Source: Pelagerythrobacter marinus (GTDB taxonomy: Bacteria; Pseudomonadota; Alphaproteobacteria; Sphingomonadales; Sphingomonadaceae). Taken from it: a DNA stretch of 64,000 bases. The stretch lies in the NCBI RefSeq assembly GCF_009827515.1, contig NZ_WTYO01000002.1, forward strand, positions 372,001 through 436,000, given 5' to 3'. The position numbers and the translations under genes are program-made. How positions within the stretch are numbered: position 1 is the first letter of the stretch; every line of letters begins with the position of its first letter. Shown one piece after another: positions 43,817 through 53,138 of the stretch. Below the pieces are notes generated by a model. That model did no database searches. It worked only from the letters and a program-made list of their open reading frames with translations, and had not been told where the DNA came from.

Positions 43817-45056
43817 GCGTCTTCCCACCCGCACCGCCGCCTTCGAGGCGCGGCTGAAGAAGCGTTACGCGGCGGAACGCCGGTTCCGCCTCGCCGGCAT
43901 TGCCGCGATCGCGTTCTCGGTGGTCGTGCTCGCCTTCCTCCTTGCAACGATGACGATCAACGGCATCGGCGGCTTCCAGCGGGCCGAGCTGACCGTGCCG
44001 ATCGACTTTGCCGAGGCCGGCCTTTCGGGCGATGCCGAGAGCCTTTCCCGGCCCGGCGGCCTGCAGAACCTCGAGATGCAGGGCCTGCCCTCGGTCGTCG
44101 AGTTCTTCGCCGAGCGCGAGCTGGGGGCCGAGGCCGCGGCCGAGCTGGGCAACGGCGCCTGGCGCGAGGTGGGCGAGGCGATCGTTTCGGATCCCTCGCT
44201 CCTGTCCGGCAGCGCGACCTTCGACCTGCCCGCCAGTTCGGACCTGGCGGCCGGGCTCAACGGCGACGGCTCGCCGGAAATGCGCGCGCTCGCCGCCCGC
44301 CTGGCGGATGCGGGCCAGCTCGACACCGGCTTCGACGTCGGATTCCTGACCCGCGCCGATGCCACCGATCCGCAGCAGGTCGGCATCTGGGGCGCGCTCA
44401 AGGGCTCGATCCTGACGATGATCGTCACCCTCGCCCTCGCCTTCCCGATCGGCGTCCTGGCCGCGCTCTACCTCGAAGAATACGCGCCCAAGAACCGCTG
44501 GACCGACCTGATCGAGGTGTCGATCAACAATCTCGCGGCCGTGCCCTCGATCATCTTCGGCCTGCTCGGCCTCGCCGTGTTCCTGTGGATATTCCCCTCG
44601 ATGCGCTCGGCCCCGCTGATCGGCGGCATGACGCTGGCGCTGATGACGATGCCGGTCATCGTGATCTCGGGCCGCAACGCGATCAAGGCCGTGCCGCCGT
44701 CGATCCGCGACGGCGCGCTGGCGATCGGCGCATCGCCGGTGCAGGTCGTGTTCCACCACGTCCTGCCGCTCGCCCTGCCGGGCATCCTGACCGGGACGAT
44801 CATCGGCATGGCCCGCGCCCTCGGCGAAACCGCGCCGCTGCTGATGATCGGCATGCGCGCCTTCGTCGCCAGCCCGCCCGACGGGTTCACTTCGCCGGCG
44901 ACTGTCCTTCCGGTCCAGATCTTCCTATGGTCGGATGAAATCGACCGCGGTTTCGTGGAACGGACATCGGCGGCGATCATCGTCCTCCTGCTCTTCCTCC
45001 TCGTGATGAACGGGCTGGCCATCTACCTGCGCAACAAGTTCGAGAAAAAGTGGTGA
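43809..45056 (+). CDS. pstA: phosphate ABC transporter permease PstA
   Basis: Second permease of the phosphate importer, 415 residues. After the first span ([23 protein letters not shown]) there is a roughly 140-residue periplasmic insert, longer than in enteric PstA but usual for alphaproteobacteria; core motifs are [17 protein letters not shown] and [36 protein letters not shown]. Start ATG at 43809 overlaps pstC; its stop overlaps the pstB GTG. Confidence 0.96.
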   Translation: MSERLPTRTAAFEARLKKRYAAERRFRLAGIAAIAFSVVVLAFLLATMTINGIGGFQRAELTVPIDFAEAGLSGDAESLSRPGGLQNLEMQGLPSVVEFFAERELGAEAAAELGNGAWREVGEAIVSDPSLLSGSATFDLPASSDLAAGLNGDGSPEMRALAARLADAGQLDTGFDVGFLTRADATDPQQVGIWGALKGSILTMIVTLALAFPIGVLAALYLEEYAPKNRWTDLIEVSINNLAAVPSIIFGLLGLAVFLWIFPSMRSAPLIGGMTLALMTMPVIVISGRNAIKAVPPSIRDGALAIGASPVQVVFHHVLPLALPGILTGTIIGMARALGETAPLLMIGMRAFVASPPDGFTSPATVLPVQIFLWSDEIDRGFVERTSAAIIVLLLFLLVMNGLAIYLRNKFEKKW

Positions 45057-45841
45057 CCGTAGTCCATCCCAACCTGGAAGACACCGAAGCCAAGATGAGC
45101 GCGCGGGACGTTTCCGTGTTCTATGGCGACAAGCAGGCGATCGACAATGTCTCGATCGACATCCCGACCAAGTACGTCACGGCCTTCATCGGTCCTTCGG
45201 GCTGCGGCAAGTCGACCTTCCTGCGCACGCTCAACCGCATGAACGACACGATCCCCTCGGCCCGGGTCGAAGGGGAGATCCTGCTCGACGGCGACGACAT
45301 CTACCGTTCGAAGATGGACGTCGTGCAGCTGCGCGCGCGGGTGGGCATGGTATTCCAGAAACCGAACCCGTTCCCCAAGTCGATCTACGAGAACATCGCC
45401 TATGGCCCGCGGATTCACGGCCTGGCCGAAGGGAAGCAGGAACTCGATGCCATCGTCGAGACTTCTCTCCAGCGTGCCGGGTTGTGGAACGAGGTGAAGG
45501 ACAGGCTGGACGACAGCGGAACCGCGCTTTCGGGCGGGCAGCAGCAGCGGCTGTGCATCGCCCGCGCGATCGCGGTGGACCCCGAAGTCATCCTGATGGA
45601 CGAGCCCTGTTCCGCGCTCGACCCGATCGCGACCGCCAAGATCGAGGAGCTGATCGACGAGCTCAATGGCCGCTATGCCATCGTGATCGTCACCCACTCG
45701 ATGCAGCAGGCGGCGCGCGTGTCGCAGCGCACGGCCTTCTTCCACCTCGGAAAGATGGTGGAATACGGCCGGACATCTGACATATTCACCAATCCGCTCG
45801 AAGAGCGGACCAAGGATTACATCACGGGCAGGTACGGTTGA
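45053..45841 (+). CDS. pstB: phosphate ABC transporter ATPase PstB
   Basis: ATPase driving phosphate import. 262 residues; Walker [25 protein letters not shown], Walker [14 protein letters not shown] and the PstB-specific [23 protein letters not shown]. Start at the GTG overlapping pstA (GTGA); another GTG lies one codon earlier. Ends overlapping the phoU ATG region (TGATG). Confidence 0.97.
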   Translation: MTVVHPNLEDTEAKMSARDVSVFYGDKQAIDNVSIDIPTKYVTAFIGPSGCGKSTFLRTLNRMNDTIPSARVEGEILLDGDDIYRSKMDVVQLRARVGMVFQKPNPFPKSIYENIAYGPRIHGLAEGKQELDAIVETSLQRAGLWNEVKDRLDDSGTALSGGQQQRLCIARAIAVDPEVILMDEPCSALDPIATAKIEELIDELNGRYAIVIVTHSMQQAARVSQRTAFFHLGKMVEYGRTSDIFTNPLEERTKDYITGRYG

Positions 45842-46509
45842 TGACCGAGCATACAGTCAAGGCATTCGACGAAGACATCACCCGCCTGCGCGGCCTGATC
45901 GCCGAGATGGGCGGCCTGGCCGAAGTGGCGGTGCAGAATGCCATGGACGCGCTGGTCAAGGGCGACGACGCGCTCGCGAAGAAGATCATCGAGGGCGACA
46001 AGAAGATCGACGCGCTCGAATCGGAAGTGGACAAGCTGGCCGTGCGGGTGATCGCCCTGCGCGCGCCGATGGCGGACGACCTGCGCGAAGTGATCGCCGC
46101 GCTCAAGATCGCCGGCGTGGTCGAGCGGATCGGCGACTATTCGAAGGCCATCGCCAAGGCGAGCCGCGAGATCGCGGACCGCAAGCGGTTCGAACCGCTG
46201 ACCCTGCTGCCGGCGATGGGCGAGCTCGCGGCCGAAATGGTGCACGACGTGCTGACCGCCTATGGCGCGCGCGATGCCGCCCTCGCGCGCGAGGTGATCG
46301 CGGCCGACCGCAAGGTCGATAATTTCTACAACTCGATTTTCCGTAATCTCGTCAGCCACATGGTAGAAAATCCTTCGACGATCTCGACCGCCGCGCAACT
46401 GCTGTTCGTGGCGCGGAACATCGAGCGGATCGGCGACCACGCGACCAACGTGGCCGAGATGGTCCACTTCGCCGCGACCGGGACTTACCCGGTCGACGAC
46501 GATTTGTGA
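45841..46509 (+). CDS. phoU: phosphate transport system regulator PhoU
   Basis: Negative modulator linking the Pst transporter to PhoR. 222 residues with the two PhoU helical-bundle repeats: IAEMGGLAEVAVQNAMDALVKGDDALAKKI and LPAMGELAAEMVHDVLTAYGARDAALA, each with E/D metal-binding motifs such as ERIGDYSKAI and ERIGDHATNVAE. Start ATG overlaps the pstB stop by one base. Confidence 0.97.
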   Translation: MTEHTVKAFDEDITRLRGLIAEMGGLAEVAVQNAMDALVKGDDALAKKIIEGDKKIDALESEVDKLAVRVIALRAPMADDLREVIAALKIAGVVERIGDYSKAIAKASREIADRKRFEPLTLLPAMGELAAEMVHDVLTAYGARDAALAREVIAADRKVDNFYNSIFRNLVSHMVENPSTISTAAQLLFVARNIERIGDHATNVAEMVHFAATGTYPVDDDL

Positions 46510-46555
46510 CATTCCTGTCGTCAAAGTGAAATAATAGCGGTGTCTTGATTTGGTC

Positions 46556-47245
46556 ATGACCACCGCAACGCTCCTCCTCGTCGAAGACGACCCCGCGCTC
46601 TCGGAACTTCTCGAGTATCGTTTCGCCAACGAAGGCTATCGCGTGCGCGCGACCGCCGACGGGGACGAGGCCCTCGTCCTCGCGGCGGAGGAAGTGCCCG
46701 ACCTCGTCATCCTCGACTGGATGGTGGAAGGGACCAGCGGGATCGAGGTCTGCCGCCGCCTGCGCCGCGACAAGGCGACCGCGCACGTCCCGATCATCAT
46801 GCTGACCGCGCGCGAGGCGGAGGACGACCGCATCCGCGGGCTCGAAACCGGTGCTGACGACTACGTAACCAAGCCATTCTCCCCGCGCGAGCTGCTGGCC
46901 CGCGTCGCGGCCGTGCTGCGCCGCATCCGCCCCGCGCTCGCCGGCGAGACGATCGAGGTCGGCGACATCAAGCTCGACCCCGTGGCGCACAAGGTCATCC
47001 GCCGCGGCCAGAACCTGCAGATGGGCCCGACCGAATACCGCCTGCTCAAGTTCTTCATGGAAAGCCCGGGCCGGGTGTTCAGCCGCAACCAGCTGCTCGA
47101 CGGGGTCTGGGGCACCGGCAGCGATATCGAGTTGCGCACGGTGGACGTGCATATCCGCCGCCTGCGCAAGGCGCTGGAACTGCCGAACGCGCCCGACCCG
47201 ATCCGCACGGTGCGTTCGGCCGGCTACGCCTTCGAAGCGGTCTGA
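46556..47245 (+). CDS. phoB: phosphate regulon response regulator PhoB
   Basis: OmpR-type activator of phosphate-starvation genes. 229 residues: receiver with LVEDDPALSELL and phospho-acceptor Asp54 in DLVILDWMVEGTSG, Lys in VTKPFSPRE, then winged helix GPTEYRLLKFFMESPGRVFSRNQLLDGVWG and TVDVHIRRLRKALE. The ATG at 46556 is preferred over a TTG two codons earlier. Last gene of the phosphate cluster. Confidence 0.96.
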   Translation: MTTATLLLVEDDPALSELLEYRFANEGYRVRATADGDEALVLAAEEVPDLVILDWMVEGTSGIEVCRRLRRDKATAHVPIIMLTAREAEDDRIRGLETGADDYVTKPFSPRELLARVAAVLRRIRPALAGETIEVGDIKLDPVAHKVIRRGQNLQMGPTEYRLLKFFMESPGRVFSRNQLLDGVWGTGSDIELRTVDVHIRRLRKALELPNAPDPIRTVRSAGYAFEAV

Positions 47246-47257
47246 ACCGGGCCGTGA

Positions 47258-47281
47258 GGCGGGGACACGCACGCCCCCGCC
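47258..47281. terminator. hairpin after phoB
   Basis: GGCGGGG and CCCCGCC pair over a ten-base loop, 13 bases after the phoB stop and before the convergent decarboxylase. No T-tract. Confidence 0.35.
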
Positions 47282-47294
47282 GCATGCCCCCCGT

Positions 47295-47333
47295 CGCCAG
47301 CCCCCGTCGTCAGCCTCCGCCGCCAGCCTCCGC
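47295..47333. repeat. three 13-bp tandem repeats
   Basis: Units CGCCAGCCCCCGT, CGTCAGCCTCCGC and CGCCAGCCTCCGC follow each other without spacer, ending 13 bases before the ornithine decarboxylase stop. Confidence 0.85.
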
Positions 47334-47345
47334 CGCGCGGTTGCG

Positions 47346-48548
47346 TCAGCGCAGGCTGACGACGTTGTCGCTGGTCGGGATCACGCGGTCGCCGCGATAG
47401 AGGCTCGCCATCGGCTCGTCCGACACGACGATCTGCTCGGCATTGCCGAACCCGTTGAACCCGGTCTTCATCGCCGCGCCATAGGCGCCGATCATGCCGA
47501 TCTCGATATAGTCGCCCGCCTGGATGTCGCCCGGCAGCGCGAACGGCCCCTTCATGTAGTCGGCATCGTCGCAGGTCGGCCCGTAGAACGCGAAATCCTG
47601 CACCGGATCGCGCAAATCCTCGGCCAGCGCCGCGACCGGGAACCGCCAGTCGACATGCGCCGCGTCGAACAGCGCGCCATAGGCGCCGTCGTTGATATAG
47701 AGCTCGTCCCCCCGGCGCTTCTCCACCCGCACGACGACCGACGAGTATTCGGCGCAGAGCGCGCGGCCCGGCTCGCACCACAGCTCCGCGTTATAGGCGA
47801 TCGGCAGGTTCTCGAAGTGGCGGTGGATGACCTCGAAATAGTCCTCCAGCGGCGGCGGCTCCATGTCGGGGTAGAGCGAGGGGAACCCGCCCCCCACGTC
47901 GACCACGTCGATCACCACGCTCGCCTCGGCCACGGCCACGCGCACGCGTTCCAGCGCCTGGACATAGGCGAAGGGCGTCATCGCCTGGCTGCCGACGTGG
48001 AAACACAGGCCCAGCCAGTCGCAGTGCTGGCGCGTCGCCTGCAGCAGCGGCGCGGCATCGGCGAGGTCCACGCCGAACTTCGACGCCAGGCTCAATTCCG
48101 AATAGTCGGAGCTGACCCGCAGCCGCACGAGCAGGCGCAGGTCCTTCGCCGGGCGGCCGGCATCGTCGGTGCAGGCGGCGACGATCTTCTCCAGTTCCTC
48201 AATCGTGTCGAGGCTGAAGGTCTTCACCCCGTGTTCGAAGTAGGCCTCGCGAATGGCGCGCGGCGTCTTCACCGGGTGCATGAAGCACAGCGTCGCCTGC
48301 GGCAGGGCCGCGCGCACCAGGCGCACTTCCGCGATCGAGGCCACGTCGTAATGCGTGATCCCGCCCGCCCAGAGGACCTTGAGCAGGTCGGGCGAAGGAT
48401 TGGCCTTCACCGCGTAGAGCGACTTGCCGGGAAACTTCTCGACGAAGAAACGCGCGGCGCGCTCCGCGGCATGCGGGCGATTGAGGATAACCGGTTCGTC
48501 CGGCGCAAGTGCGCGAACTACAGACCGGGCGTCAGGATGGATGTGCAA
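47346..48548 (-). CDS. ornithine/lysine decarboxylase, PLP fold type III
   Basis: Eukaryotic-style ornithine decarboxylase that makes putrescine (some members also accept lysine). 400 residues, TTG start (MHIHPDARSVVRAL). PLP lysine Lys47 in YAVKANPSPDLLKVL, the glycine-rich loop VDVGGGFPSLYP, EPGRALCAE and the substrate cysteine segment FYGPTCDDADYMKG. Convergent with phoB. Its product would feed the carboxynorspermidine pair located 1-3 kb away on the same strand. Confidence 0.93.
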   Translation of the reverse strand: MHIHPDARSVVRALAPDEPVILNRPHAAERAARFFVEKFPGKSLYAVKANPSPDLLKVLWAGGITHYDVASIAEVRLVRAALPQATLCFMHPVKTPRAIREAYFEHGVKTFSLDTIEELEKIVAACTDDAGRPAKDLRLLVRLRVSSDYSELSLASKFGVDLADAAPLLQATRQHCDWLGLCFHVGSQAMTPFAYVQALERVRVAVAEASVVIDVVDVGGGFPSLYPDMEPPPLEDYFEVIHRHFENLPIAYNAELWCEPGRALCAEYSSVVVRVEKRRGDELYINDGAYGALFDAAHVDWRFPVAALAEDLRDPVQDFAFYGPTCDDADYMKGPFALPGDIQAGDYIEIGMIGAYGAAMKTGFNGFGNAEQIVVSDEPMASLYRGDRVIPTSDNVVSLR

Positions 48549-48698
48549 CTCAAGGGACCCCCAAACGGTTAAGTTCGAACGAGGCTGCCTTGCGGTCAGG
48601 AAGTCCCCTTGGGGCAGCGGGGTGCGCCTATAAGCCTCGCAGCGTGAACCGCAAGTGAAAACTCACGCCTCGCGATGCAAGTTCCGGTCGGACGAAAC

Positions 48699-48732
48699 GG
48701 GCGCGCGGCAGGACGGTTCGTGCCGCGCGCCC
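48699..48732 (-). terminator. long hairpin after the YbjN gene
   Basis: A perfect twelve-base stem (GGGCGCGCGGCA / TGCCGCGCGCCC) with a ten-base loop, ten bases past the YbjN stop on the minus strand, followed by GTTT. Strong structure, weak T-tract. Confidence 0.6.
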
Positions 48733-48741
48733 GCTGCCGTG

Positions 48742-49248
48742 TCACTCGCCGATAAGGGTCTGGACCACGCTGGGCGCCAGGCCCAGCAGAACCAGCACGT
48801 TCGCGCGCAGGTTCGCCATCGTGATCCCGTGGTCGAGCACGACATAGCGGGTCACGCCGATCGTCCCGCTCTGGTCGCGCCAGGTGTTGACCGCGGCCTG
48901 GGCCAGGTTGGCCCGCAGCAGGCGTTCGTCGGCGATGCTGGCATCGGCGTCGAAGCGGATCTGTACCATCACCCCCTGGCACCCGGCCACATCGCCCACG
49001 TTGCAGGCGGTGCCGATCAGAAGGTAATTGGTCCCGCTCTCCGTCTGGGCAGCGACGCTGACCGGGCCGTAGTTGCCTTCCTGCGCCACCGTGTGGCCGA
49101 GTTGGCCGACCACGGCCTTCAGGTCATCGACGTCCACCGCCTTGACCACGCGCGTGGCGGAATAGTCCTGGGCCGCGGCAGGTGCGGCGGCGCCCAGCGC
49201 GCCCGCGGCCATGGCCGCGGCGGCGGTGAATGAAAACAGTTTACGCAT
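48742..49248 (-). CDS. secreted YbjN-domain protein
   Basis: 168 residues with signal peptide MRKLFSFTAAAAMAAGALGAAAPAAAQ. The mature part is a YbjN fold: VVKAVDVDDLKAVVGQLGHTV near its start and TRYVVLDHGITMANLRANVLVLLGLAP near its end, both typical of the family. GGGGGGA lies six bases before the ATG. YbjN proteins are linked to stress responses and type III chaperone-like folds, but the exported form has no assigned function. Confidence 0.88.
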   Translation of the reverse strand: MRKLFSFTAAAAMAAGALGAAAPAAAQDYSATRVVKAVDVDDLKAVVGQLGHTVAQEGNYGPVSVAAQTESGTNYLLIGTACNVGDVAGCQGVMVQIRFDADASIADERLLRANLAQAAVNTWRDQSGTIGVTRYVVLDHGITMANLRANVLVLLGLAPSVVQTLIGE

Positions 49249-49338
49249 GGTATTCCCCCCTTCTTCTTCAGGATCGGCGCCCCGACGGGCGGGCCGTGGG
49301 CCGGCCGGGCGCCGGCGGTTTCCCCCAAACGGGCCCGG

Positions 49339-50517
49339 TCAGCTCAACCGGTCGCGAAAGTCCTCGTAGCCGAAGCTCCGCACTTGTTCGAGGGCGTCGG
49401 TCTCACTGTCCCAGAGCCAGATGGACGGCAGCTGAACCCCGTTGAAGGTGTTGGTTTTCACCATCGAGTAATGCGCCTGGTCGAGGAAGGCGATTCGCCG
49501 GCCCGGCTCGCACGGCACCGGCAGGCGATAGTCGCCGATCACGTCCCCGGCGAGGCACGACGGACCGCCCAGGCGCACCGGCTCGCCCGCCCCCGCCGCG
49601 CCTTCTCCCAGCATGGCCGGGCGATAGGGCGCCTCGATCACGTCGGGCATGTGGCAGGTGGCCGAAACGTCGAGCGTCGCCAGCTCCATCCCGTTCCAGT
49701 GCGAATCGAGGATCGTGCCGACCAGGATGCCCGCGTCGAGCGCCACGGCCTCGCCCGGTTCGAGGTAGATCTCCGCCCCGGTATCCTCGCGCGCGTCGCG
49801 CAGGAATTCGATCAGCTTCTCGCGCTGGTAATCGGCGCGGGTGATATGGTGCCCGCCGCCCATGTTGATCCACTTGAGCTGGCCGAACCACGGCTCGATC
49901 GCGTCGAACACCTTGTCCCACGTCCGTTCCAGCGGCTCGAAATCCTGTTCGCACAAGTTGTGGAAGTGGATACCGTCCACCCGCTCCATGATCTCAGGCG
50001 TGAGCTGGTCGATCGGGAAGCCGAGCCGCGAGCCGGGGGACGACGGATCGTACCGCGGCACCTCGCCGGTCGGCACCTGCGGGTTGATCCGCAGGCCGAC
50101 GTCGAAATCCTGCCCCCCGGCGCGCGCGTGGTCGAGGATCAGCGCCGCGCGTTCGAGCTGCGCCGGGGTGTTGAAGATGACGTGGTCGGAAAGGCGGCAG
50201 ATCTCCTCCAGCTCCTCCGGCTTGTAGGCGGCCGAATAGGTCGCGATCTCGCCGTCGTAGAACTCGCCCGCCAGCCGCGCTTCCCACAGGCCCGAGGTGC
50301 AGACCCCGTCGAGGTATTCGCCCACGATCGGCGCGACCGACCACATCGAGAACGCCTTGAGCGCGGCGAGCACCTTGATCTCCGCCGCGTCGCGGATATC
50401 GGCCAGCACCTGGAGATTGGCGCGCAGCTTCGCCGCGTCCACCACGAAGGCGGGGCTGTCCACCCGGTCGAGGTCGAAATGCGCGAAGGCGCCCGGATCG
50501 CCGGCCCTTGTTTCCAT
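49339..50517 (-). CDS. nspC: carboxynorspermidine decarboxylase
   Basis: PLP enzyme that decarboxylates carboxynorspermidine or carboxyspermidine to norspermidine or spermidine. 392 residues; PLP lysine in VLAALKAFSMWSV (Lys53), HFHNLCEQDFEPLERTW, INMGGGHHITRADY, and the Cys/Asp end LAGDVIGDY. Full length for NspC. It follows the dehydrogenase gene by 58 bases and probably forms an operon with it. Confidence 0.95.
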   Translation of the reverse strand: METRAGDPGAFAHFDLDRVDSPAFVVDAAKLRANLQVLADIRDAAEIKVLAALKAFSMWSVAPIVGEYLDGVCTSGLWEARLAGEFYDGEIATYSAAYKPEELEEICRLSDHVIFNTPAQLERAALILDHARAGGQDFDVGLRINPQVPTGEVPRYDPSSPGSRLGFPIDQLTPEIMERVDGIHFHNLCEQDFEPLERTWDKVFDAIEPWFGQLKWINMGGGHHITRADYQREKLIEFLRDAREDTGAEIYLEPGEAVALDAGILVGTILDSHWNGMELATLDVSATCHMPDVIEAPYRPAMLGEGAAGAGEPVRLGGPSCLAGDVIGDYRLPVPCEPGRRIAFLDQAHYSMVKTNTFNGVQLPSIWLWDSETDALEQVRSFGYEDFRDRLS

Positions 50518-50575
50518 CGTGCTGTCTGGCTCCGCTTGCTTGGCTGTCTGCGTGGTGGCGTGAAAGGCGCCGGGC

Positions 50576-51787
50576 CTAGAAGGGCACCGGCCCGTCCAGC
50601 TCCTTCACGTTCCACGGCAGGCCCTGGTCGCCCAGCATGTCGAGGAAGGGATCGGGATCGAACTGTTCCATGTTGAACACGCCCTCCCCGCGCCAGGCGC
50701 CCTGGAGCATCATCGCCGAACCGACCATCGCGGGCACGCCGGTGGTATAGCTGACCGCCTGGTTGCCGGTTTCCTCGTAAGCGTCCTCGTGGTCGCAGAT
50801 ATTGTTGATGTAGAACGTCTTTTCGCCCGACCCGTCGAGCGCCTCGCCGGTCGCGATCACGCCGATATTGGTCTTGCCCTTGGTCGTTTCGCCCAGCGTT
50901 TCGGGCTTGGGCAGGACCGCGGCGAGGAACTGCAGCGGGATGATGTCCCTGCCCTGGTACTTGACCGGGTCGATCCGCGTCATGCCCACGTTCTGCAGCA
51001 CGGTCAGGTGCTTGATGTATTCGTCGCCGAACGTCATCCAGAAGCGCGCGCGTTCCAGCTCCGGGTTGAACCTGGCGAGGCTTTCCAGCTCCTCGTGATA
51101 CATCATGTACATGTTCTTGGGGCCCACGCCCTCGAACTCGAACTCGACCTTCTCGGCCATGGCCGGGGTCTCGACCCACTTGCCGTTTTCCCAGTGGCGC
51201 GCGGGCGCGGTCACTTCGCGGATATTGATTTCCGGGTTGAAATTGGTCGCGAAACGCTGGCCGTGGTCGCCGCCGTTGCAATCGAGGATGTCGAGTTGGC
51301 GGATCGTCTTCAGCTTGTGCTTCTTCAGCCACATCGCGAACACGCTGGTGACCCCGGGATCGAACCCGCTGCCCAGAAGGGCCATGATCCCGGCCTCCTT
51401 GAACCGGTCGTGATAGGCCCACTGCCACTTGTATTCGAACTTCGCCTCGTCCTTCGGTTCGTAATTGGCAGTGTCGAGGTAATCGACCCCGGCCTCGAGG
51501 CAGGCGTCCATGATCGGCAGGTCCTGGTAGGGCAGGGCCAGGTTGACCACCAGGCTCGGCTCCAGCTTGCGGATCAGGTTGACCATCGCCGGCACTTCCT
51601 CGGCGTCGATCTCGTACGTCGCCACGTCCTGCCCGGTGCGCTGCTTCACGCTCTCGGCGATCGCGTCGCATTTCGACCGGGTGCGGCTGGCGAGGTGGAT
51701 CTGGCTGAAGATGTCGGGATTCATCGCCATCTTGTGGACGCAGACCGAGCTTACCCCGCCCGCCCCGATTACCAGCACTTTCGACAT
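50576..51787 (-). CDS. carboxynorspermidine synthase (saccharopine dehydrogenase family)
   Basis: NADPH-dependent enzyme that condenses aspartate semialdehyde with a diamine (putrescine or diaminopropane) to carboxyspermidine-type products. 403 residues; N-terminal Rossmann motif VLVIGAGGVSSVCVHKMA, LASRTRSKCDAIAE, ALPYQDLPIMDACLEAGVDYLDTANYEP and GSGFDPGVTSVFA. The ATG at 51787 has GGAG six bases upstream; longer frames are not conserved. Adjacent nspC and the ornithine decarboxylase support polyamine rather than lysine metabolism. Confidence 0.92.
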   Translation of the reverse strand: MSKVLVIGAGGVSSVCVHKMAMNPDIFSQIHLASRTRSKCDAIAESVKQRTGQDVATYEIDAEEVPAMVNLIRKLEPSLVVNLALPYQDLPIMDACLEAGVDYLDTANYEPKDEAKFEYKWQWAYHDRFKEAGIMALLGSGFDPGVTSVFAMWLKKHKLKTIRQLDILDCNGGDHGQRFATNFNPEINIREVTAPARHWENGKWVETPAMAEKVEFEFEGVGPKNMYMMYHEELESLARFNPELERARFWMTFGDEYIKHLTVLQNVGMTRIDPVKYQGRDIIPLQFLAAVLPKPETLGETTKGKTNIGVIATGEALDGSGEKTFYINNICDHEDAYEETGNQAVSYTTGVPAMVGSAMMLQGAWRGEGVFNMEQFDPDPFLDMLGDQGLPWNVKELDGPVPF

Positions 51788-51912
51788 AACTGCTCCAATC
51801 TCGTGACCGAAGGGCCCGCGCCGGGCCCGTGGATAATGCCTGCCCACATAGGGGAATGCGCCGCCATCGCAATACGATCCGAAATCGGTTTCCTACCCGG
51901 CCGCGATCGGGC

Positions 51913-52068
51913 ATGGACCGGCCGATGTCCCGCCCGCGCCCCCTTCCCCGCCATGCTCGCCCGCGCTTCCGCCGGGCCGGTATCGCGCGCCGCGAACGGG
52001 GCGGTTTTTTAACTCCAGGACAGTGTAACATGCGGTCCATGTCCAACACGCAAGGGGCCGCCCGGTGA
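51913..52068 (+). CDS. leader ORF B with PGQCNMRSM motif, coupled to threonine dehydratase
   Basis: A 51-residue frame: MDRPMSRPRPLPRHARPRFR, then an arginine-rich middle, FLTPGQCNMRSM and the tail SNTQGAAR. Its TGA (52066-52068) overlaps the GTG of the threonine dehydratase (GTGA). The layout copies leader ORF A at 34716: MDR start, RFRR or FRR, T-tract codons for F-F/L, identical 30-bp motif, stop overlapping the next start. A T6 run (52005-52010) preceded by CCGCC...GGCGG arms resembles a terminator inside the frame. Family not recognised. Confidence 0.5.
   Translation: MDRPMSRPRPLPRHARPRFRRAGIARRERGGFLTPGQCNMRSMSNTQGAAR
52013..52042 (+). repeat. 30-bp element, copy B
   Basis: Identical over 30 bases to 34780-34809. 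CGGTCCAT (52033-52040) is the inverse complement of ATGGACCG at the leader start (51913-51920), as in copy A. Confidence 0.9.
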
Positions 52069-53054
52069 CGGCTCCTGCCCCCTTCTCCCCCGCCCCGAAT
52101 CGCGCGCCCGCGCGTGCCCCCGGGCGCCCGGGCGTGCTGCGCGCGGCGGAGGCCGTGGCCGCGATCCTTCCCCCCACGCCCCTGCTGCCGGTCGAAGTCG
52201 GCGGCACGCGCATCTGGGCCAAGGCGGAGATGCTGCAGCCGGTCGGCGCGTTCAAGATCCGCGGCGCGTGGCACCGGCTGAGCGCGATGGACGAAGCCGA
52301 GCGCGCACGCGGCGTGGTCGCCGTGTCGAGCGGGAACCACGCGCAGGGGATCGCCTGGGCGGCCCGGCGGCTGGGCATTGCCGCGACGATCGTGATGCCG
52401 CGCGACGCGCCCGCGGTGAAGCTGGAGGCGACGCGGGCGCTGGGGGCGGAGGTCGTGTTGTACGAACGGCCGGGCGAGGATCGCGACGAAGTCGCCGCGC
52501 GCGAGGTGGAGCGGCGCGGCGCGGTTCTGGTCCATGCCTTCGCCGATCCCTGGGTGATCGAGGGGCAGGGAAGCGCCGGGATCGAGATCGCCGCGCAACT
52601 GGGGCGCACGCCGTCGCGCATCGTCGCCCCCTGTGGCGGCGGCGGGTTGAGCGCCGGGCTCGCCCTCGCCTGCCCCGAGGCGCGCATCCACCCGGTCGAG
52701 CCGGAAGGCTGGGACATGGTCGGGCGCAGCCTCGAAGCGGGCGCGATCGTGCGCGCCGGCGACGATGCGCCGAAGACGATCTGCGACGCCTTGCAACCGA
52801 CCGCGAGCGCGCCGGTCAACCTGGCCGTGCTGCACGACCGCAGCGAACCGGGCGTGACCGTCAGCGACGAGGAAGTGCGCGCCGCGCAGCGGTTCGCCTT
52901 CGCCCGCCTGCGGCTGGTGGTCGAACCCGGCGGGGCCGCCGCGCTCGCCGCCGTCATGGCCGGGAAAGTGCCGGTGGACGACCACAGCGTCGTCATGCTG
53001 ACCGGCGGCAACTGCGACCCGCAGCGCTTCGCCGAGACGCTGGCCGGCGGCTGA
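52065..53054 (+). CDS. threonine/serine dehydratase
   Basis: PLP enzyme deaminating threonine or serine to 2-oxo acids. 329 residues, GTG start. PLP lysine Lys64 in GAFKIRGAW, SSGNHAQGIAWAARRLG, the glycine loop PCGGGGLSAGL and MLTGGNCDP. There is no C-terminal ACT domain, so it is the short catabolic-type or serine racemase-like form rather than feedback-inhibited IlvA. A proline/alanine-rich first 25 residues may be flexible. Translation appears coupled to leader ORF B. Confidence 0.9.
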   Translation: MTAPAPFSPAPNRAPARAPGRPGVLRAAEAVAAILPPTPLLPVEVGGTRIWAKAEMLQPVGAFKIRGAWHRLSAMDEAERARGVVAVSSGNHAQGIAWAARRLGIAATIVMPRDAPAVKLEATRALGAEVVLYERPGEDRDEVAAREVERRGAVLVHAFADPWVIEGQGSAGIEIAAQLGRTPSRIVAPCGGGGLSAGLALACPEARIHPVEPEGWDMVGRSLEAGAIVRAGDDAPKTICDALQPTASAPVNLAVLHDRSEPGVTVSDEEVRAAQRFAFARLRLVVEPGGAAALAAVMAGKVPVDDHSVVMLTGGNCDPQRFAETLAGG

Positions 53055-53138
53055 ACCCGCCCTTCGCGCAAACCGTCACACGGCGGACATGCAGGGCCCC
53101 TACCCGCCAGGCAGGTTCATCAGCGGGAAGCGGGCGAC

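Noticed and set aside
46510-46555. Pho box before phoB (CTGTCGTCAAAG)
   Set aside because: Only one half site; no second copy at eleven bases.
47295-47333. Short tandem repeats as a CRISPR array
   Set aside because: Units are 13 bases without spacers, and no cas genes are present.
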